NCBI GenBank assembly: GCA_964544765.1
Contig: CAZJDM010000019.1
Span: 1 to 41,701 of the forward strand
DNA length: 41,701 bases
Direction of reading: 5' to 3'
From: CAZJDM01 sp964544765
GTDB lineage: Bacteria > Bdellovibrionota_B > Oligoflexia > CAYFLR01
Positions within the stretch are counted from its first letter, which is position 1. The number at the start of each line of letters is the position of its first letter. Both the position numbers and the translations under genes were made by a program. The notes below the pieces were generated by a model, which saw only the letters and a program-made list of their open reading frames with translations, ran no database searches and was not told where the DNA came from. Shown here one piece after another: positions 1 through 8,630 of the stretch.

Positions 1-318
1 GATAAAGAAGCCATTGATCCTGAAAATATCAAAATGAGCTGGACCAAAAATCAACGTGATACTTTGTATATTTTATCTGTGTATAGAGACGCGTTCATGA
101 GGCACAAAATAAGGCATAAAGTATTAAAGACAACCAGTTATACGATTGATAAATTACCTCCTGGAAAATATTATTGGCAAGTAGCGGTGGGTGGATCGGA
201 ATATAACATCCAATACAAAAGTCCTATTCAAATGTTTGATGTGGTTGATTATGGCTCGGAAGTAGATATCCAGCCATCAGAAAAATCTATTTCAAATTTA
301 ATAGTGAATCCCAAATAA
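1..318 (+). CDS. C-terminal end of an FN3-like/FecR-associated surface protein (5' cut by window)
   Basis: The frame is open from base 1, so the gene starts upstream of the window; only about 105 codons are visible. The residues match the end of an Ig/fibronectin-type-III-like fold: a W-x-x-N strand, a Y-x-L-x-V-Y-R-D strand, then L-P-P-G-K-Y-Y-W-Q-V, the typical last beta hairpin of the FN3-like repeats found at the C-terminus of FecR-domain and other extracytoplasmic bacterial proteins. No membrane segment is visible in this part. Its last 32 bases overlap the 3' end of aroC on the other strand, so the two genes converge with no room for a terminator. The FN3-like call is moderately supported; the identity of the whole protein is unknown. 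Confidence 0.6.
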   Translation, partial: DKEAIDPENIKMSWTKNQRDTLYILSVYRDAFMRHKIRHKVLKTTSYTIDKLPPGKYYWQVAVGGSEYNIQYKSPIQMFDVVDYGSEVDIQPSEKSISNLIVNPK

Positions 319-1351
319 CTAAGGCTGCCATATTTTCAATTACTGGTACGATTCTAGGACAAATACAAGGATCATGCCGACCCTTAATCTCGATAGAGAC
401 CTCATCTCCATTTGTGTTAATGGTTTTTTGTTTTTGAGCAATAGAAGGAGTAGGCTTAACTAATATGTCTATCTCAATATTCTGGCCGTTGGATATTCCT
501 CCCAAAACTCCTCCCATATGATTACTGCAAAAACCCTTGGCATTCATCTGATCGTTGACTTCAGAACCTTTGGGTATAGAGGGTAAATAATCAAGAAAAT
601 CGCCAAATACAACACCTTTTACAGCTCCAATGGACATTATACCTTTGGTAAGGTTAGCATCTATTTTTTCAAAGACCGGATCTCCTAAACCTACAGGAAG
701 TCCGGTAATAGTTAATCTGACAATCCCTCCGATTGAATTCTTTTCCGCCCTGATAGAAGCAATGAGTTTTTCTAAAGGCACCACTAAATCCGGGTCGGCG
801 ACTCTAAAAGGATTCTGCTCAACGAAATCCTTGTTTACTTTTGATCCTCTTATTGATCCAATTTGTTTTACATAGGCCCAGAAATGAATATTTTGCGCGG
901 CCAATGCTTGTTTGGCGATAGAACCACTGGCTACTCGAGCTATGGTTTCGCGTCCCGAACTGCGACCTCCTCCTCGATGATCACGACAGCCAAACTTTTT
1001 AAAGAAGGTAAAATCAGCATGCCCCGGTCTAAAAACGTCTATTAGGTAATCATAATCTTGGGGACGTTGACCAGTGTTATAAACAATCATACAAATTGGA
1101 GCGCCGGTGGTTTTACCCTCAAAGATACCGGATAGAATTTCGACTTTATCGGCTTCTTTTCTACTAGTGACAACCTTGCTTTGACCAGGTTTTCTTCTAT
1201 CTAGTTCTTTTTGGATTTCTTCGATGGATATGGGAACTCCGGGTTGGACATTATCTATAACACAGCCTACGGCTTTTCCATGCGATTCACCAAAAGTAAT
1301 CATGTTGATCTGGTCGCCAAATTGACTGGGACTTTTTGAGTTTGTGCTCAT
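287..1351 (-). CDS. aroC: Chorismate synthase
   Basis: Catalyses the FMN-dependent trans-1,4 elimination of phosphate from EPSP to give chorismate, the last shikimate step, in the cytoplasm. At 354 aa it is the usual length. Visible signatures are F-G-E-S-H-G-K near residue 20, R-P-G-H-A-D near 108, the R-D-H-R-G-G-G-R-S-S-G-R-E-T block near 122, and G-R-H-D-P-C-I-C-P-R near 325. The chosen ATG is preceded almost directly by AAAGGA, and two further GGAG cores lie upstream within an 8-bp tandem repeat. The gene follows aroA on the same strand with a 68-bp gap, so the two probably form one transcript. Its 3' end overlaps the cut gene on the plus strand by 32 bp. Confidence 0.97.
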   Translation of the reverse strand: MSTNSKSPSQFGDQINMITFGESHGKAVGCVIDNVQPGVPISIEEIQKELDRRKPGQSKVVTSRKEADKVEILSGIFEGKTTGAPICMIVYNTGQRPQDYDYLIDVFRPGHADFTFFKKFGCRDHRGGGRSSGRETIARVASGSIAKQALAAQNIHFWAYVKQIGSIRGSKVNKDFVEQNPFRVADPDLVVPLEKLIASIRAEKNSIGGIVRLTITGLPVGLGDPVFEKIDANLTKGIMSIGAVKGVVFGDFLDYLPSIPKGSEVNDQMNAKGFCSNHMGGVLGGISNGQNIEIDILVKPTPSIAQKQKTINTNGDEVSIEIKGRHDPCICPRIVPVIENMAALVIWDSLLNLK

Positions 1352-1358
1352 TTCCTTT

Positions 1359-1382
1359 ACTCCGTGACTCCGTTACTTAGTT
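1359..1382. repeat. 8-bp degenerate tandem repeat, three copies, upstream of aroC
   Basis: Plus-strand units are ACTCCGTG, ACTCCGTT and ACTTAGTT. Read on the coding strand of aroC, two of the units carry CGGAG, so the leader has two extra Shine-Dalgarno-like cores just upstream of the AAAGGA next to the start codon. The function is unknown; it may have arisen by slippage. Confidence 0.6.
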
Positions 1383-1419
1383 ATTTTTACTATATTAATT
1401 TAATTGCTCTGTTAGTCAA

Positions 1420-2646
1420 TTAAACTGTGAATAGGGCAATATCTTTATAAAAATTAGGATAAGATTTATTTATGCATGAAGCGTCAATAATCTCGACCTC
1501 TTTTTGTGGTAATAAGGCGGTTCTTACAGCCATGGCCATCCGGTGATCCTTATCGGGATCTATAGGGGAAGTTTGTTTTAACTTAGAAGGAAATACCTTT
1601 AAAATACCTTGATCGACCGAAATATTACCCCCTAATTTACTAAATTCTCGTATCATAACACTGGTGCGATCTGTTTCTTTAAATTGTAATTTTTCAATGC
1701 CGGTAATAAAGGTTGGGCCCTTTCGATGAAAAGCCATAGCTACCACAGTAGGTATAATATCAGGAGCGAAATCCAAATGGAAGTTTAGTTCTGTTTCTTT
1801 GTTTTTTTCTTCTGTCATTTTAGCTGTAATAGAATGAATAATCTTATCACCCTGTTTTGAATCTAGGTTTAAATAAGGAATAGAGAATTTTTTATCGGTA
1901 ATAAAAGAGGCAGCGTAAATATAGGACGCTGATGACCAATCGGTTTCTACTACATAATTGGTGGGGTTATATTGTGAATTCTGGTTGACCTGATAAGAGA
2001 TTATCTTTTCATCTTTGTATTCAGTAGTAACATCAACACCAAATTCTTTCATGGTTTGCAGGGTCATGTCAACATAAGGTAAGGAACTTTCTGAATTTAA
2101 TAATTGTAGTTTAATATTATGATTTAATGTAGGGCAAACCATTAATAATCCTGATAAATACTGAGTGCTGGTTTTAGTTTGGATGGGGGTGATAGATGGA
2201 GGGTTTATTTCGTTAATTTGGCTCCTTTTTGGCCCGGTATAGGTAATTGGCAAACAGCCATTTGGTGTATCAGCCTGTACCCCAAAGAATTTTAAAGCGT
2301 CAATCATATCTTGCATGGGTCTTTTTTGCATATATTTGTTACCGGTCATAGTAAAACCCGGTGATAAAATTATTGATAGAGCGCTGACAAATCTAACTGC
2401 GGTGCCGGCGTTTCCTAAATAAAGTTTGGGGGAATTTTGCAAGTTAAATGATTTAATATTGCTAATATGAAGTTTATGGTGCCTTTCTTCAACAGTAGCT
2501 CCTAGTTGTTTTATGGCGTCTATTAGGTGATGGGAATCATCACAAATTAAGTGATTTTCAATGGTACTATTTCCTGGAGTAAGCGCGGCAATAAAAATAG
2601 CGCGTTGAGTATAACTTTTTGATCCGGGAACGTGAATAGTAATCAT
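1420..2646 (-). CDS. aroA: 3-phosphoshikimate 1-carboxyvinyltransferase (EPSP synthase)
   Basis: Transfers enolpyruvate from PEP to shikimate-3-phosphate, the sixth shikimate step. Visible motifs are G-S-K-S-Y-T-Q-R-A at the N-terminus (PEP/S3P binding), G-N-A-G-T-A-V-R near 80, Q-K-R-P-M-Q-D, a D-W-S-S-A-S-Y segment, D-F-A-P-D-I-I-P (catalytic Asp), K-E-T-D-R, and D-H-R-M-A-M-A near the end. The frame is open to 2679, but that start would overlap the preceding gene by 19 bp. The ATG at 2646 is preferred because the protein then begins directly at the M-I-T-I-H-V-P-G-S-K strand normal for the family (408 aa), 14 bp after the upstream stop. The pocket reads G-T-A-V-R rather than the common G-T-A-M-R, a conservative change. 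Same strand as aroC downstream. Confidence 0.95.
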   Translation of the reverse strand: MITIHVPGSKSYTQRAIFIAALTPGNSTIENHLICDDSHHLIDAIKQLGATVEERHHKLHISNIKSFNLQNSPKLYLGNAGTAVRFVSALSIILSPGFTMTGNKYMQKRPMQDMIDALKFFGVQADTPNGCLPITYTGPKRSQINEINPPSITPIQTKTSTQYLSGLLMVCPTLNHNIKLQLLNSESSLPYVDMTLQTMKEFGVDVTTEYKDEKIISYQVNQNSQYNPTNYVVETDWSSASYIYAASFITDKKFSIPYLNLDSKQGDKIIHSITAKMTEEKNKETELNFHLDFAPDIIPTVVAMAFHRKGPTFITGIEKLQFKETDRTSVMIREFSKLGGNISVDQGILKVFPSKLKQTSPIDPDKDHRMAMAVRTALLPQKEVEIIDASCINKSYPNFYKDIALFTV

Positions 2647-2660
2647 CTTATAGCCTATTC

Positions 2661-4022
2661 TTAATACATAGGAACACATTTACCTTGTTCCTTACTAAGA
2701 ACATATCCTTGATTCTGATCACAAATACAATAAAATAATTTTACTTCCTCATTATAATTATGCTCTATAAAAGTAGTATGTGATATTTTAGTACAATTTT
2801 GGTTAGTAACGCAATTGTGCGGAAAAGTACTTACATTTAAACCATTGCCTAAAGATGGGTCACAAACACATATACCTTCTCCTTCTGTTTCTATAGCAAC
2901 CATACCAGGAAGATTATTACAATCACTTTTGGTTATACAAGAAGTGTTGGGCATCGTAAGTGAGTTATCATAATATCCTTTTTTAAGGTCACAAACACAT
3001 TTACCTTTTTTAATATCGAAAAGGCTATCATACTGGCAATCTTTTTTCTCGATACATGAATTAGTTTGGCTATTATATTCATAGTTGAGCATATTGTTAC
3101 AGGCCTCAATGGTTATACATGTTCCAGGATCTTTGTGAGAAGCATATCCTGCGGGACATTTTGAGGCATTAAGTCCTGGTTCATTTTTAACATAAAAACG
3201 ATATAACCATAAGAAACCATTAACATCATCCTCTGTAAAGTCATCTGACGGGCCTCCCATCAGAGAATCTGGTTGACTCTCAAATCTATATCTAAAACCA
3301 TCTCCCTTTTTATAAGTGTCGCCTAGGCCAAAGATGTGTCCTAATTCATGTTTAAGGGTGCTGTTTTTAAACCCCAGGATTCTAGGTGACTCATGTTTAA
3401 AGCAGTTGCCAATAAAAATATTGTTTAAATTTTTATCGTTCTCTCCAGCAAAATAATCATTGTACAAAACAATATTGCTATAAAATTTATATCGTTGGAC
3501 TAATGATGTTCCTGGTTTGCAAACAAAATAAACTTTAAAATCGTAATTTACTTTTCGCCTTCTATCCATCATTTCTGGGATAAAATGAAAATAATCATCA
3601 TAATTGTTACCATGTTTAAATGATGTTGTAGTTTTAATTAGATCGTTTGAAGATTCTACATAGGTGAGAGTATTAGTGATTTCTTTATTATCTATAGTTT
3701 GTAAAACACCTTTGCTTTTTGATTTTCTCAAAATATTCAGCCAAAGATTGGTATTATTTTCTATAGCTTGTTTGGCATTCTCTTTATTAATGCACCACAT
3801 GCTGTCTATATTTGTGGAAGGTCTAAATATTTCAAGGCTATATTTTATTTCATCATGTACTTTAGAAATAAGAAAGAATTCTTCGTCATTTTCCAGTCTT
3901 TCATCTGCTGGAAGAATAATAAACTTGGGTTGGGAGATTCTTTTTTTGCAACTTATACTTAAACTCATTATTATTCCAATATATACTATGGTATGCACTA
4001 TAGATTTTGTTGGAAAACTCAT
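2661..4022 (-). CDS. Zinc metalloprotease lipoprotein with Cys-rich repeat tail
   Basis: Predicted exported, lipid-anchored metzincin-like protease. The ATG at 4022 is preferred over the one at 4037 because GAGG lies 5 bases upstream; it gives 453 aa. Residues 1-25 form a signal peptide ending S-I-S-C, followed by Cys-Lys-Lys-Arg. The zinc site is H-E-L-G-H-I-F-G-L-G-D (His225, Glu226, His229, with Asp235 in the third-ligand position). Ser-Leu-Met-Gly-Gly near 255 is a plausible Met-turn. From about residue 280 the tail holds roughly four EGF-like Cys-rich units of the form C-[IV]-x4-C ... C-[VI]-C-D. The substrate is unknown; the tail suggests extracellular binding. It sits between aroA and a divergent gene, so it interrupts the aromatic block. 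The protease call is strong, the family within metzincins is uncertain. Confidence 0.85.
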   Translation of the reverse strand: MSFPTKSIVHTIVYIGIIMSLSISCKKRISQPKFIILPADERLENDEEFFLISKVHDEIKYSLEIFRPSTNIDSMWCINKENAKQAIENNTNLWLNILRKSKSKGVLQTIDNKEITNTLTYVESSNDLIKTTTSFKHGNNYDDYFHFIPEMMDRRRKVNYDFKVYFVCKPGTSLVQRYKFYSNIVLYNDYFAGENDKNLNNIFIGNCFKHESPRILGFKNSTLKHELGHIFGLGDTYKKGDGFRYRFESQPDSLMGGPSDDFTEDDVNGFLWLYRFYVKNEPGLNASKCPAGYASHKDPGTCITIEACNNMLNYEYNSQTNSCIEKKDCQYDSLFDIKKGKCVCDLKKGYYDNSLTMPNTSCITKSDCNNLPGMVAIETEGEGICVCDPSLGNGLNVSTFPHNCVTNQNCTKISHTTFIEHNYNEEVKLFYCICDQNQGYVLSKEQGKCVPMY

Positions 4023-4160
4023 AGAAACCTCAATCATAACTAGTTTTGAAGTTTGCTTAGTCTTTTAAAGTAGTTAGTTGGCTATATAATCTTTTAACTC
4101 TATTATTGAATGGTATCGACCGTAATTTAGTTAAGATTAGTTTAAATCTAAGAATTTTTC

Positions 4161-4189
4161 TTGAGTTTGAGTATCATCTAAAATAATAT
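4161..4189 (+). promoter_or_regulatory. Weak sigma-70-type promoter candidate
   Basis: TTGAGT and TAATAT separated by 17 bp, 64 bp before the GTG start at 4253. Each box matches consensus at 4 of 6 positions; in AT-rich DNA this is suggestive only. Confidence 0.3.
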
Positions 4190-4252
4190 CATGCGTCTGT
4201 ATGTTGGTATATATTTATACACTGATGTTTCTAGTAAAAACAGGAGGCTAAA

Positions 4253-4870
4253 GTGAGATTTATCAATAAAAAGATAATATTATCAATTTTCTTGGCTGTA
4301 TTGAGCAACAACTTAGTTCTTGCTCAAGGAAATGAAAAATCAAAAATAAACCATATAAAATCGCCTGATATGGCTGAAAAAATTGACAAGTTAGATAAAA
4401 CAACACTATTTCCCCATTATGTCCTATTAGAAGGAATGTGTTTTTTTGTCATGCATTTTTTAGAAGTTGGAACTGGTGTTCGTGTAGGCAAGCAAATTAA
4501 TTCCAGGTTAATGGGAGAAATAGGATATTTTTATTCTAATGTTAATAGTGAGTTATTGGCAGCTCATTCTAATAGGTTTTTGGCGGGAGGTCGTTTTAGA
4601 ATATTTGGTAATTTTTACTTAGGATCCTATTTAAGTATGAGTAAGCTGGTTTATAATGAAAAACGGGGTAGAGTTTTCAATGAAGATGATGAAAAAAAAG
4701 TATTGGATAGCGATTCTCTTTGGCACGTAGCTTTTCATTTCTCACCAGAAGTCTTAATATTTGATGATCAGTTAATTTGGGGAATTCGTTTCATTGATTT
4801 TCCCATATCTTTTCATTCCAAAACAGTAATCTATAATCTTTTTGTGGGTCAGATTGGTTATAAGTTTTAG
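4253..4870 (+). CDS. Small exported protein, possible outer-membrane beta-barrel
   Basis: Not recognised as a named family. The start is GTG, supported by AGGAGG five bases upstream. Residues 1-25 form a signal peptide (two Lys, a hydrophobic stretch, then V-L-A-Q). The mature part, about 180 aa, has alternating polar/hydrophobic strands such as G-T-G-V-R-V-G and G-R-F-R-I-F-G-N-F-Y-L-G-S-Y, and it ends in Gly-Tyr-Lys-Phe; a terminal Phe after aromatic-rich strands is typical of outer-membrane barrels. There is no Cys at the cleavage site, so it is not a lipoprotein. It is divergent from the metalloprotease gene, with a 230-bp spacer. A small porin-like or OMP_b-brl-like barrel is the best guess. 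Confidence 0.6.
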   Translation: MRFINKKIILSIFLAVLSNNLVLAQGNEKSKINHIKSPDMAEKIDKLDKTTLFPHYVLLEGMCFFVMHFLEVGTGVRVGKQINSRLMGEIGYFYSNVNSELLAAHSNRFLAGGRFRIFGNFYLGSYLSMSKLVYNEKRGRVFNEDDEKKVLDSDSLWHVAFHFSPEVLIFDDQLIWGIRFIDFPISFHSKTVIYNLFVGQIGYKF

Positions 4871-4948
4871 CTGTATTGTTAACTTATCAAAGAAGATATA
4901 AAAATTTTGATTGTTACCCATGATATTTAGTGTTAGAGTGTAAATATC

Positions 4949-6181
4949 ATGGGTATAAAAAGAATGCTTGAAAATAAAATTGATAGATTACTAGAAATGT
5001 TTCCAGTGGTTGCCGTTTTAGGACCAAGACAATGTGGAAAGTCGACTCTTGTTAAACAGTTAAAGCCCAATTGGAAATATTATGACTTAGAAGGACCAGA
5101 TGATTACCAGATTGTTACTAATGATCCACTTTCATTTTTTGAGCTAAATAGTGAACACGTCATTATCGATGAAGCTCAGCAATACCCTGAGCTATTTAAG
5201 GTTTTAAGAGGGGTAATTGATCAAGCGAGAGGTAAAAAAGGAAGATTTTTATTAACAGGTTCTAGTTCTCCTGATATTGTAAAAGGTCTGTCTGAGAGTT
5301 TAGCTGGTAGAATTGCTACGGTTGAAATGTGGCCCTTTAAAGTCAGTGAATTTTTTGATCCCACTCCTTCAAGATTTTTTGAATTAATCACAACTAGTTT
5401 CAATGATTTTAAAGACTTTCAAAGGTTGACACCAACATCAAGTTTGAAAAAAGCACTGACTATATGGTACAAAGGAGGGTTTCCAGAGCCATTAATTGAA
5501 AATAATGATGAATTTTACAAGCAGTGGATGGAAAACTATATCAAAAATTATATTAGCCGGGATGTTAGAAGTTTGTTTCCTAAATTAAATATTCATAATT
5601 TTAGAAGGTTTTTAGTATTACTTGCTCAATTTTCAGGTCATCAACTCAATATGAGTGAAATAGCTAGATCTCTTGAAATCAGTGTTACGACCGTTAAAGA
5701 CTACTTAGATATTATCCATCAAACATTTATATGGAGAAATCTAGACTCTTTTGAAAAAAATTTCCTTAAGAAAGTCCAAAAGGCAAAAAAAGGTTTTTTC
5801 AGAGATCAGGGTTTATTACATTTTTTCTTAAAGATACATTCTGTCGATGACCTATTAATACATCCAGTGGCAGGTTTTTCATTTGAAAGTTTTGTAATTG
5901 AAGAGATTATACGTGGTTTACAAGCTACTATGGCTACTCAGTTGGAATTTAGTTATTATAGAACAATTGATAGATCTGAGGTTGACCTTATTGTTGATGG
6001 ACCTTTTGGAGCAATTCCTATTGAAGTAAAACTTGGTTCTTTCATCAAAAAAAAATCTTTAAGGGGATTAGCTAATTTTATATCTGATATGAATTCAAAT
6101 TATGGAATAGTTATTAATAATGCCAAGAAAATTGAGCAGCTTTCTAAGAAAATCATTCAAATACCAGTGAATTATTTGTGA
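4949..6181 (+). CDS. AAA-family ATPase with DUF4143 domain
   Basis: Member of the widespread AAA_14/DUF4143 ATPase family whose cellular role is not established. The P-loop is G-P-R-Q-C-G-K-S-T near residue 26, the Walker B region is V-I-I-D-E-A-Q near 70, and a sensor-like L-L-T-G-S-S-S follows. The C-terminal part has S-E-V-D-L-I-V ... I-P-I-E-V-K, the PD-(D/E)xK-like core seen in these proteins. The length, 410 aa, is normal. No good ribosome-binding site precedes 4949; an ATG at 4964 after a purine run is an alternative start. It stands alone between unrelated genes and its 3' end overlaps that of lgt by 10 bp. Genes of this family are often mobile or scattered. Confidence 0.9.
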   Translation: MGIKRMLENKIDRLLEMFPVVAVLGPRQCGKSTLVKQLKPNWKYYDLEGPDDYQIVTNDPLSFFELNSEHVIIDEAQQYPELFKVLRGVIDQARGKKGRFLLTGSSSPDIVKGLSESLAGRIATVEMWPFKVSEFFDPTPSRFFELITTSFNDFKDFQRLTPTSSLKKALTIWYKGGFPEPLIENNDEFYKQWMENYIKNYISRDVRSLFPKLNIHNFRRFLVLLAQFSGHQLNMSEIARSLEISVTTVKDYLDIIHQTFIWRNLDSFEKNFLKKVQKAKKGFFRDQGLLHFFLKIHSVDDLLIHPVAGFSFESFVIEEIIRGLQATMATQLEFSYYRTIDRSEVDLIVDGPFGAIPIEVKLGSFIKKKSLRGLANFISDMNSNYGIVINNAKKIEQLSKKIIQIPVNYL

Positions 6182-7023
6182 AAAAACCAGCGATTAAAGA
6201 TAATTGGTTTTTCTTGCCAAAAAAATGGTTTTTTCAAGGACCAAATAGTAATGGCTACTCCATACAAGAAAAACGGTATACTTAGAATTTGTCCCATATT
6301 TAAAGGGAAATCATTCGGTAGTGTTTGATATTCTTTAAAAAATTCCACAATAAAACGAAGGCTAAAATAGAGTGTCAAAAAAAGACCGGATAATAATCCC
6401 GCGGGTCTTTTTTCTCCACCAGTTAATTTATCAACTATCAATAATGTGCCAAGTACCGCAAACCCGATGATAATCTCGTATATTTGTGATGGATGACGAG
6501 CTATCATTGAATGGTAGTCATAGCGGGGAAAGCAAAAAGACCAAGCAACATCAGTTTTTTTTCCCACAATTTCTGAGTTCATCAAATTTCCCAACCTAAT
6601 AAATGAAGCTACGGTCGCAATACTGAACATAGTTCTATCGCCAAGCTCAGTTAAACGAATTCCTGATCTTAAATGAAAAATGTAAAGACTGGCAATAATA
6701 CCAATAGTGGCTCCATGGCTAGATAGTCCTCTGATATTGCCACTAATAGAAAAAACTCTCAGAGGATCAGTGATAAAATCATTCCATTCATAGAAAACTC
6801 TGTGTCCTACAAAAGCGCCAATCAGTAATCCGAAACATAAGTAAAAGAAAAGTTTTATAGATGTATTGGCAGGATGGTTGGAGCGTTTGAATTGCCATTC
6901 TAAAAAAAGGTTGCCAATTATAATTCCTAAATAGAATAGAAAGCCGTACCAAGGTATTGAAAAGGAACCAATTTTAAAGAAAACCGGATCTACATCCCAA
7001 ACTATGCAGTTTATAAAGTTCAT
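6172..7023 (-). CDS. lgt: Prolipoprotein diacylglyceryl transferase
   Basis: Inner-membrane enzyme that moves a diacylglyceryl group from phosphatidylglycerol to the lipobox Cys of prolipoproteins. The 283-aa protein is polytopic. Family motifs include the G-L-S-S-H-G-A segment (His103 region of the E. coli enzyme), R-L-G-N-L-M-N-S-E-I-V-G (the Lgt signature), R-H-P-S-Q-I-Y-E, and R-F-I-V-E-F-F-K-E near the end. The segment before the ATG is A-rich without a clear Shine-Dalgarno. It lies among genes for several predicted lipoproteins that would be its substrates. Its 3' end overlaps the DUF4143 gene by 10 bp. Confidence 0.96.
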   Translation of the reverse strand: MNFINCIVWDVDPVFFKIGSFSIPWYGFLFYLGIIIGNLFLEWQFKRSNHPANTSIKLFFYLCFGLLIGAFVGHRVFYEWNDFITDPLRVFSISGNIRGLSSHGATIGIIASLYIFHLRSGIRLTELGDRTMFSIATVASFIRLGNLMNSEIVGKKTDVAWSFCFPRYDYHSMIARHPSQIYEIIIGFAVLGTLLIVDKLTGGEKRPAGLLSGLFLTLYFSLRFIVEFFKEYQTLPNDFPLNMGQILSIPFFLYGVAITIWSLKKPFFWQEKPIIFNRWFFHK

Positions 7024-7337
7024 TTTTTTTTCTTAATAAATTGACGTGATGGGTTTCACATCATGTTTATTTATATTAGCCAGTTGTGAGGGTATTATAA
7101 AAAGACTTTGTGATGTGGTCAATAAAATAGTTAAATAAAAAATATATACACAAGTTTGTACTGTTTTATCACTATGATAGTCTGCTGGAGAAGCTGGCTG
7201 GGTTTAATAATCCATATTTATAAATAAATAATTATTCTTAATTGCTAAAGATCTAGAAGAATTGTCCGAGTCTATTAGTAACTTTCTAATTAAAATCGAT
7301 ACTCATTATTAAAACTAAATTATAAGGATGTAAAGAT
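7024..7337. other. 314-bp intergenic region between lgt and the serine protease gene
   Basis: AT-rich divergent spacer that should hold the promoters of lgt (minus) and the protease gene (plus). I found no box pair good enough to call. A short inverted repeat CACATCA (around 7057) and TGATGTG (around 7110) is present, but long spacing makes its meaning doubtful. No ORF of note. Confidence 0.4.
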
Positions 7338-8630
7338 ATGTTCTATAAAAAAGCTATTTCGTTATTATGGGTATTATTTCTGTGTGTCTCCTCATGTAAA
7401 CCAAGAAAAGATGGTGCCTCATTAAAAACTCAGAAGGTTTATGGTGGTGTAGAAACGAATGATTTTCCAGCCGTTGTGAATTTGAATTTGATAAGAGGTG
7501 GGTGTACAGCAACTTTTATAAGTCGAAGAACACTACTGACAGCCGCTCATTGTATAGATTCTATGGACCCTGGCACTTACTCAATAGAGAATAAACCCCA
7601 TAGAATTGTAGACATTATAATGCCGCAAGCATTGAAATCAAATTTAAGCAGTTACGGTTTCAATAATCCGTTGGAGTTTTATGCTCAAAGAGATCAAAGC
7701 GGTAATCAGCGAACTTATGGTAAGTATCCTCAGTTTGGAAAACTGGATATTGCTTTAATGACTGTTGATCGAGATTTTTACGATACTCTTCCTCTCATTC
7801 AGGTGACACCTGAGAAAAATAGTGAATATATAGTGGTAGGTTATGGTTTGGCTAATGAAAATAGACCTCATAGTTCAGGAATTAAAAGAAGAGCTCCAGT
7901 TAAAGTCGATAGTATTGATCAAGATGTGTTTATTACCAAAACGATAAAAGGTTCCTCTGAATATGGGGGTACATTGTCCGGAGATTCAGGCGGACCTCTA
8001 CTAGTAAAGGTGCGAGGGAATTGGCACATTGCTGCGGTCAACCACGGGGGTGATTATTTTTATCGAGGAAAAATGTTTGGTAACTTTAAACAACTTAGAA
8101 AATATCAAGGTATTCGTGATGAATCTGTGGAACCTGATTGGGATTATCGTCTCAATTATAAAGTAAATGTACTATCTACAGCGATTAAGGATATTTTTAG
8201 AGGTATTTCAATTACTGGTCAAACTGTTGATAGTGGGCCAAGTGATTCTGATACATCAACAACAACTAGGTTACCCTGTAGAAGTGGTAAGTCTGGACGT
8301 TTCTCTATTTATGAACGCGGTAAATATAATTCAAATGCAGTCTTGCAGTATTGTATTTCAAATTATGATTATAAATCATGCTTTTATAATCAAACTATTA
8401 CTTTTAACACCCGCATCGAAAGTAATAATTTGCCGTCTAATATAAGAAATAAATTAACTGAAGATAACAATTTAGAGTTAAGGAATCTAGGAAGACCATT
8501 ACTTGAAGCCGGTAAAATGATATGTACATTTAATAATAGGTCAGAATCCATAAAAGTCTTTTGGGATTTAAATAAAAAACAATTAGATAAAATGGAATAT
8601 GGTTCCCTTCAGGTTGATATATTAAATTAA
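7338..8630 (+). CDS. Trypsin-like serine protease lipoprotein (S1 family)
   Basis: Predicted exported, lipid-anchored chymotrypsin-fold protease. Residues 1-19 form a signal peptide ending V-S-S, then Cys20-Lys-Pro-Arg. The catalytic triad is visible: His71 in T-A-A-H-C, Asp137 in K-L-D-I-A-L, and Ser217 in G-D-S-G-G-P-L. Lys33-Val-Tyr-Gly-Gly resembles the trypsinogen activation site (Lys/Arg before I-V-G-G), so zymogen cleavage is possible. After the protease domain (about 33-290), 140 aa of unknown fold contain several Cys. AAGGA lies a few bases before the ATG. The 3' end overlaps aroB by 4 bp, tail to tail. Together with the metalloprotease at 2661 it gives two surface proteases in this stretch. 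Confidence 0.93.
   Translation: MFYKKAISLLWVLFLCVSSCKPRKDGASLKTQKVYGGVETNDFPAVVNLNLIRGGCTATFISRRTLLTAAHCIDSMDPGTYSIENKPHRIVDIIMPQALKSNLSSYGFNNPLEFYAQRDQSGNQRTYGKYPQFGKLDIALMTVDRDFYDTLPLIQVTPEKNSEYIVVGYGLANENRPHSSGIKRRAPVKVDSIDQDVFITKTIKGSSEYGGTLSGDSGGPLLVKVRGNWHIAAVNHGGDYFYRGKMFGNFKQLRKYQGIRDESVEPDWDYRLNYKVNVLSTAIKDIFRGISITGQTVDSGPSDSDTSTTTRLPCRSGKSGRFSIYERGKYNSNAVLQYCISNYDYKSCFYNQTITFNTRIESNNLPSNIRNKLTEDNNLELRNLGRPLLEAGKMICTFNNRSESIKVFWDLNKKQLDKMEYGSLQVDILN

Noticed and set aside
3664..4068. Plus-strand open frame opposite the metalloprotease
   Set aside because: It is antisense to a gene with clear motifs, has no ribosome-binding site and no recognisable product.
7050..7062. GGTTTCACA as half of a parS site
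   Set aside because: Only one half of the TGTTTCACGTGAAACA palindrome is present.
8017..8035. TGGCAC followed by TGC within the serine protease gene as a sigma-54 site
   Set aside because: The GG to GC spacing is 9 rather than 10 and it is in mid-gene.
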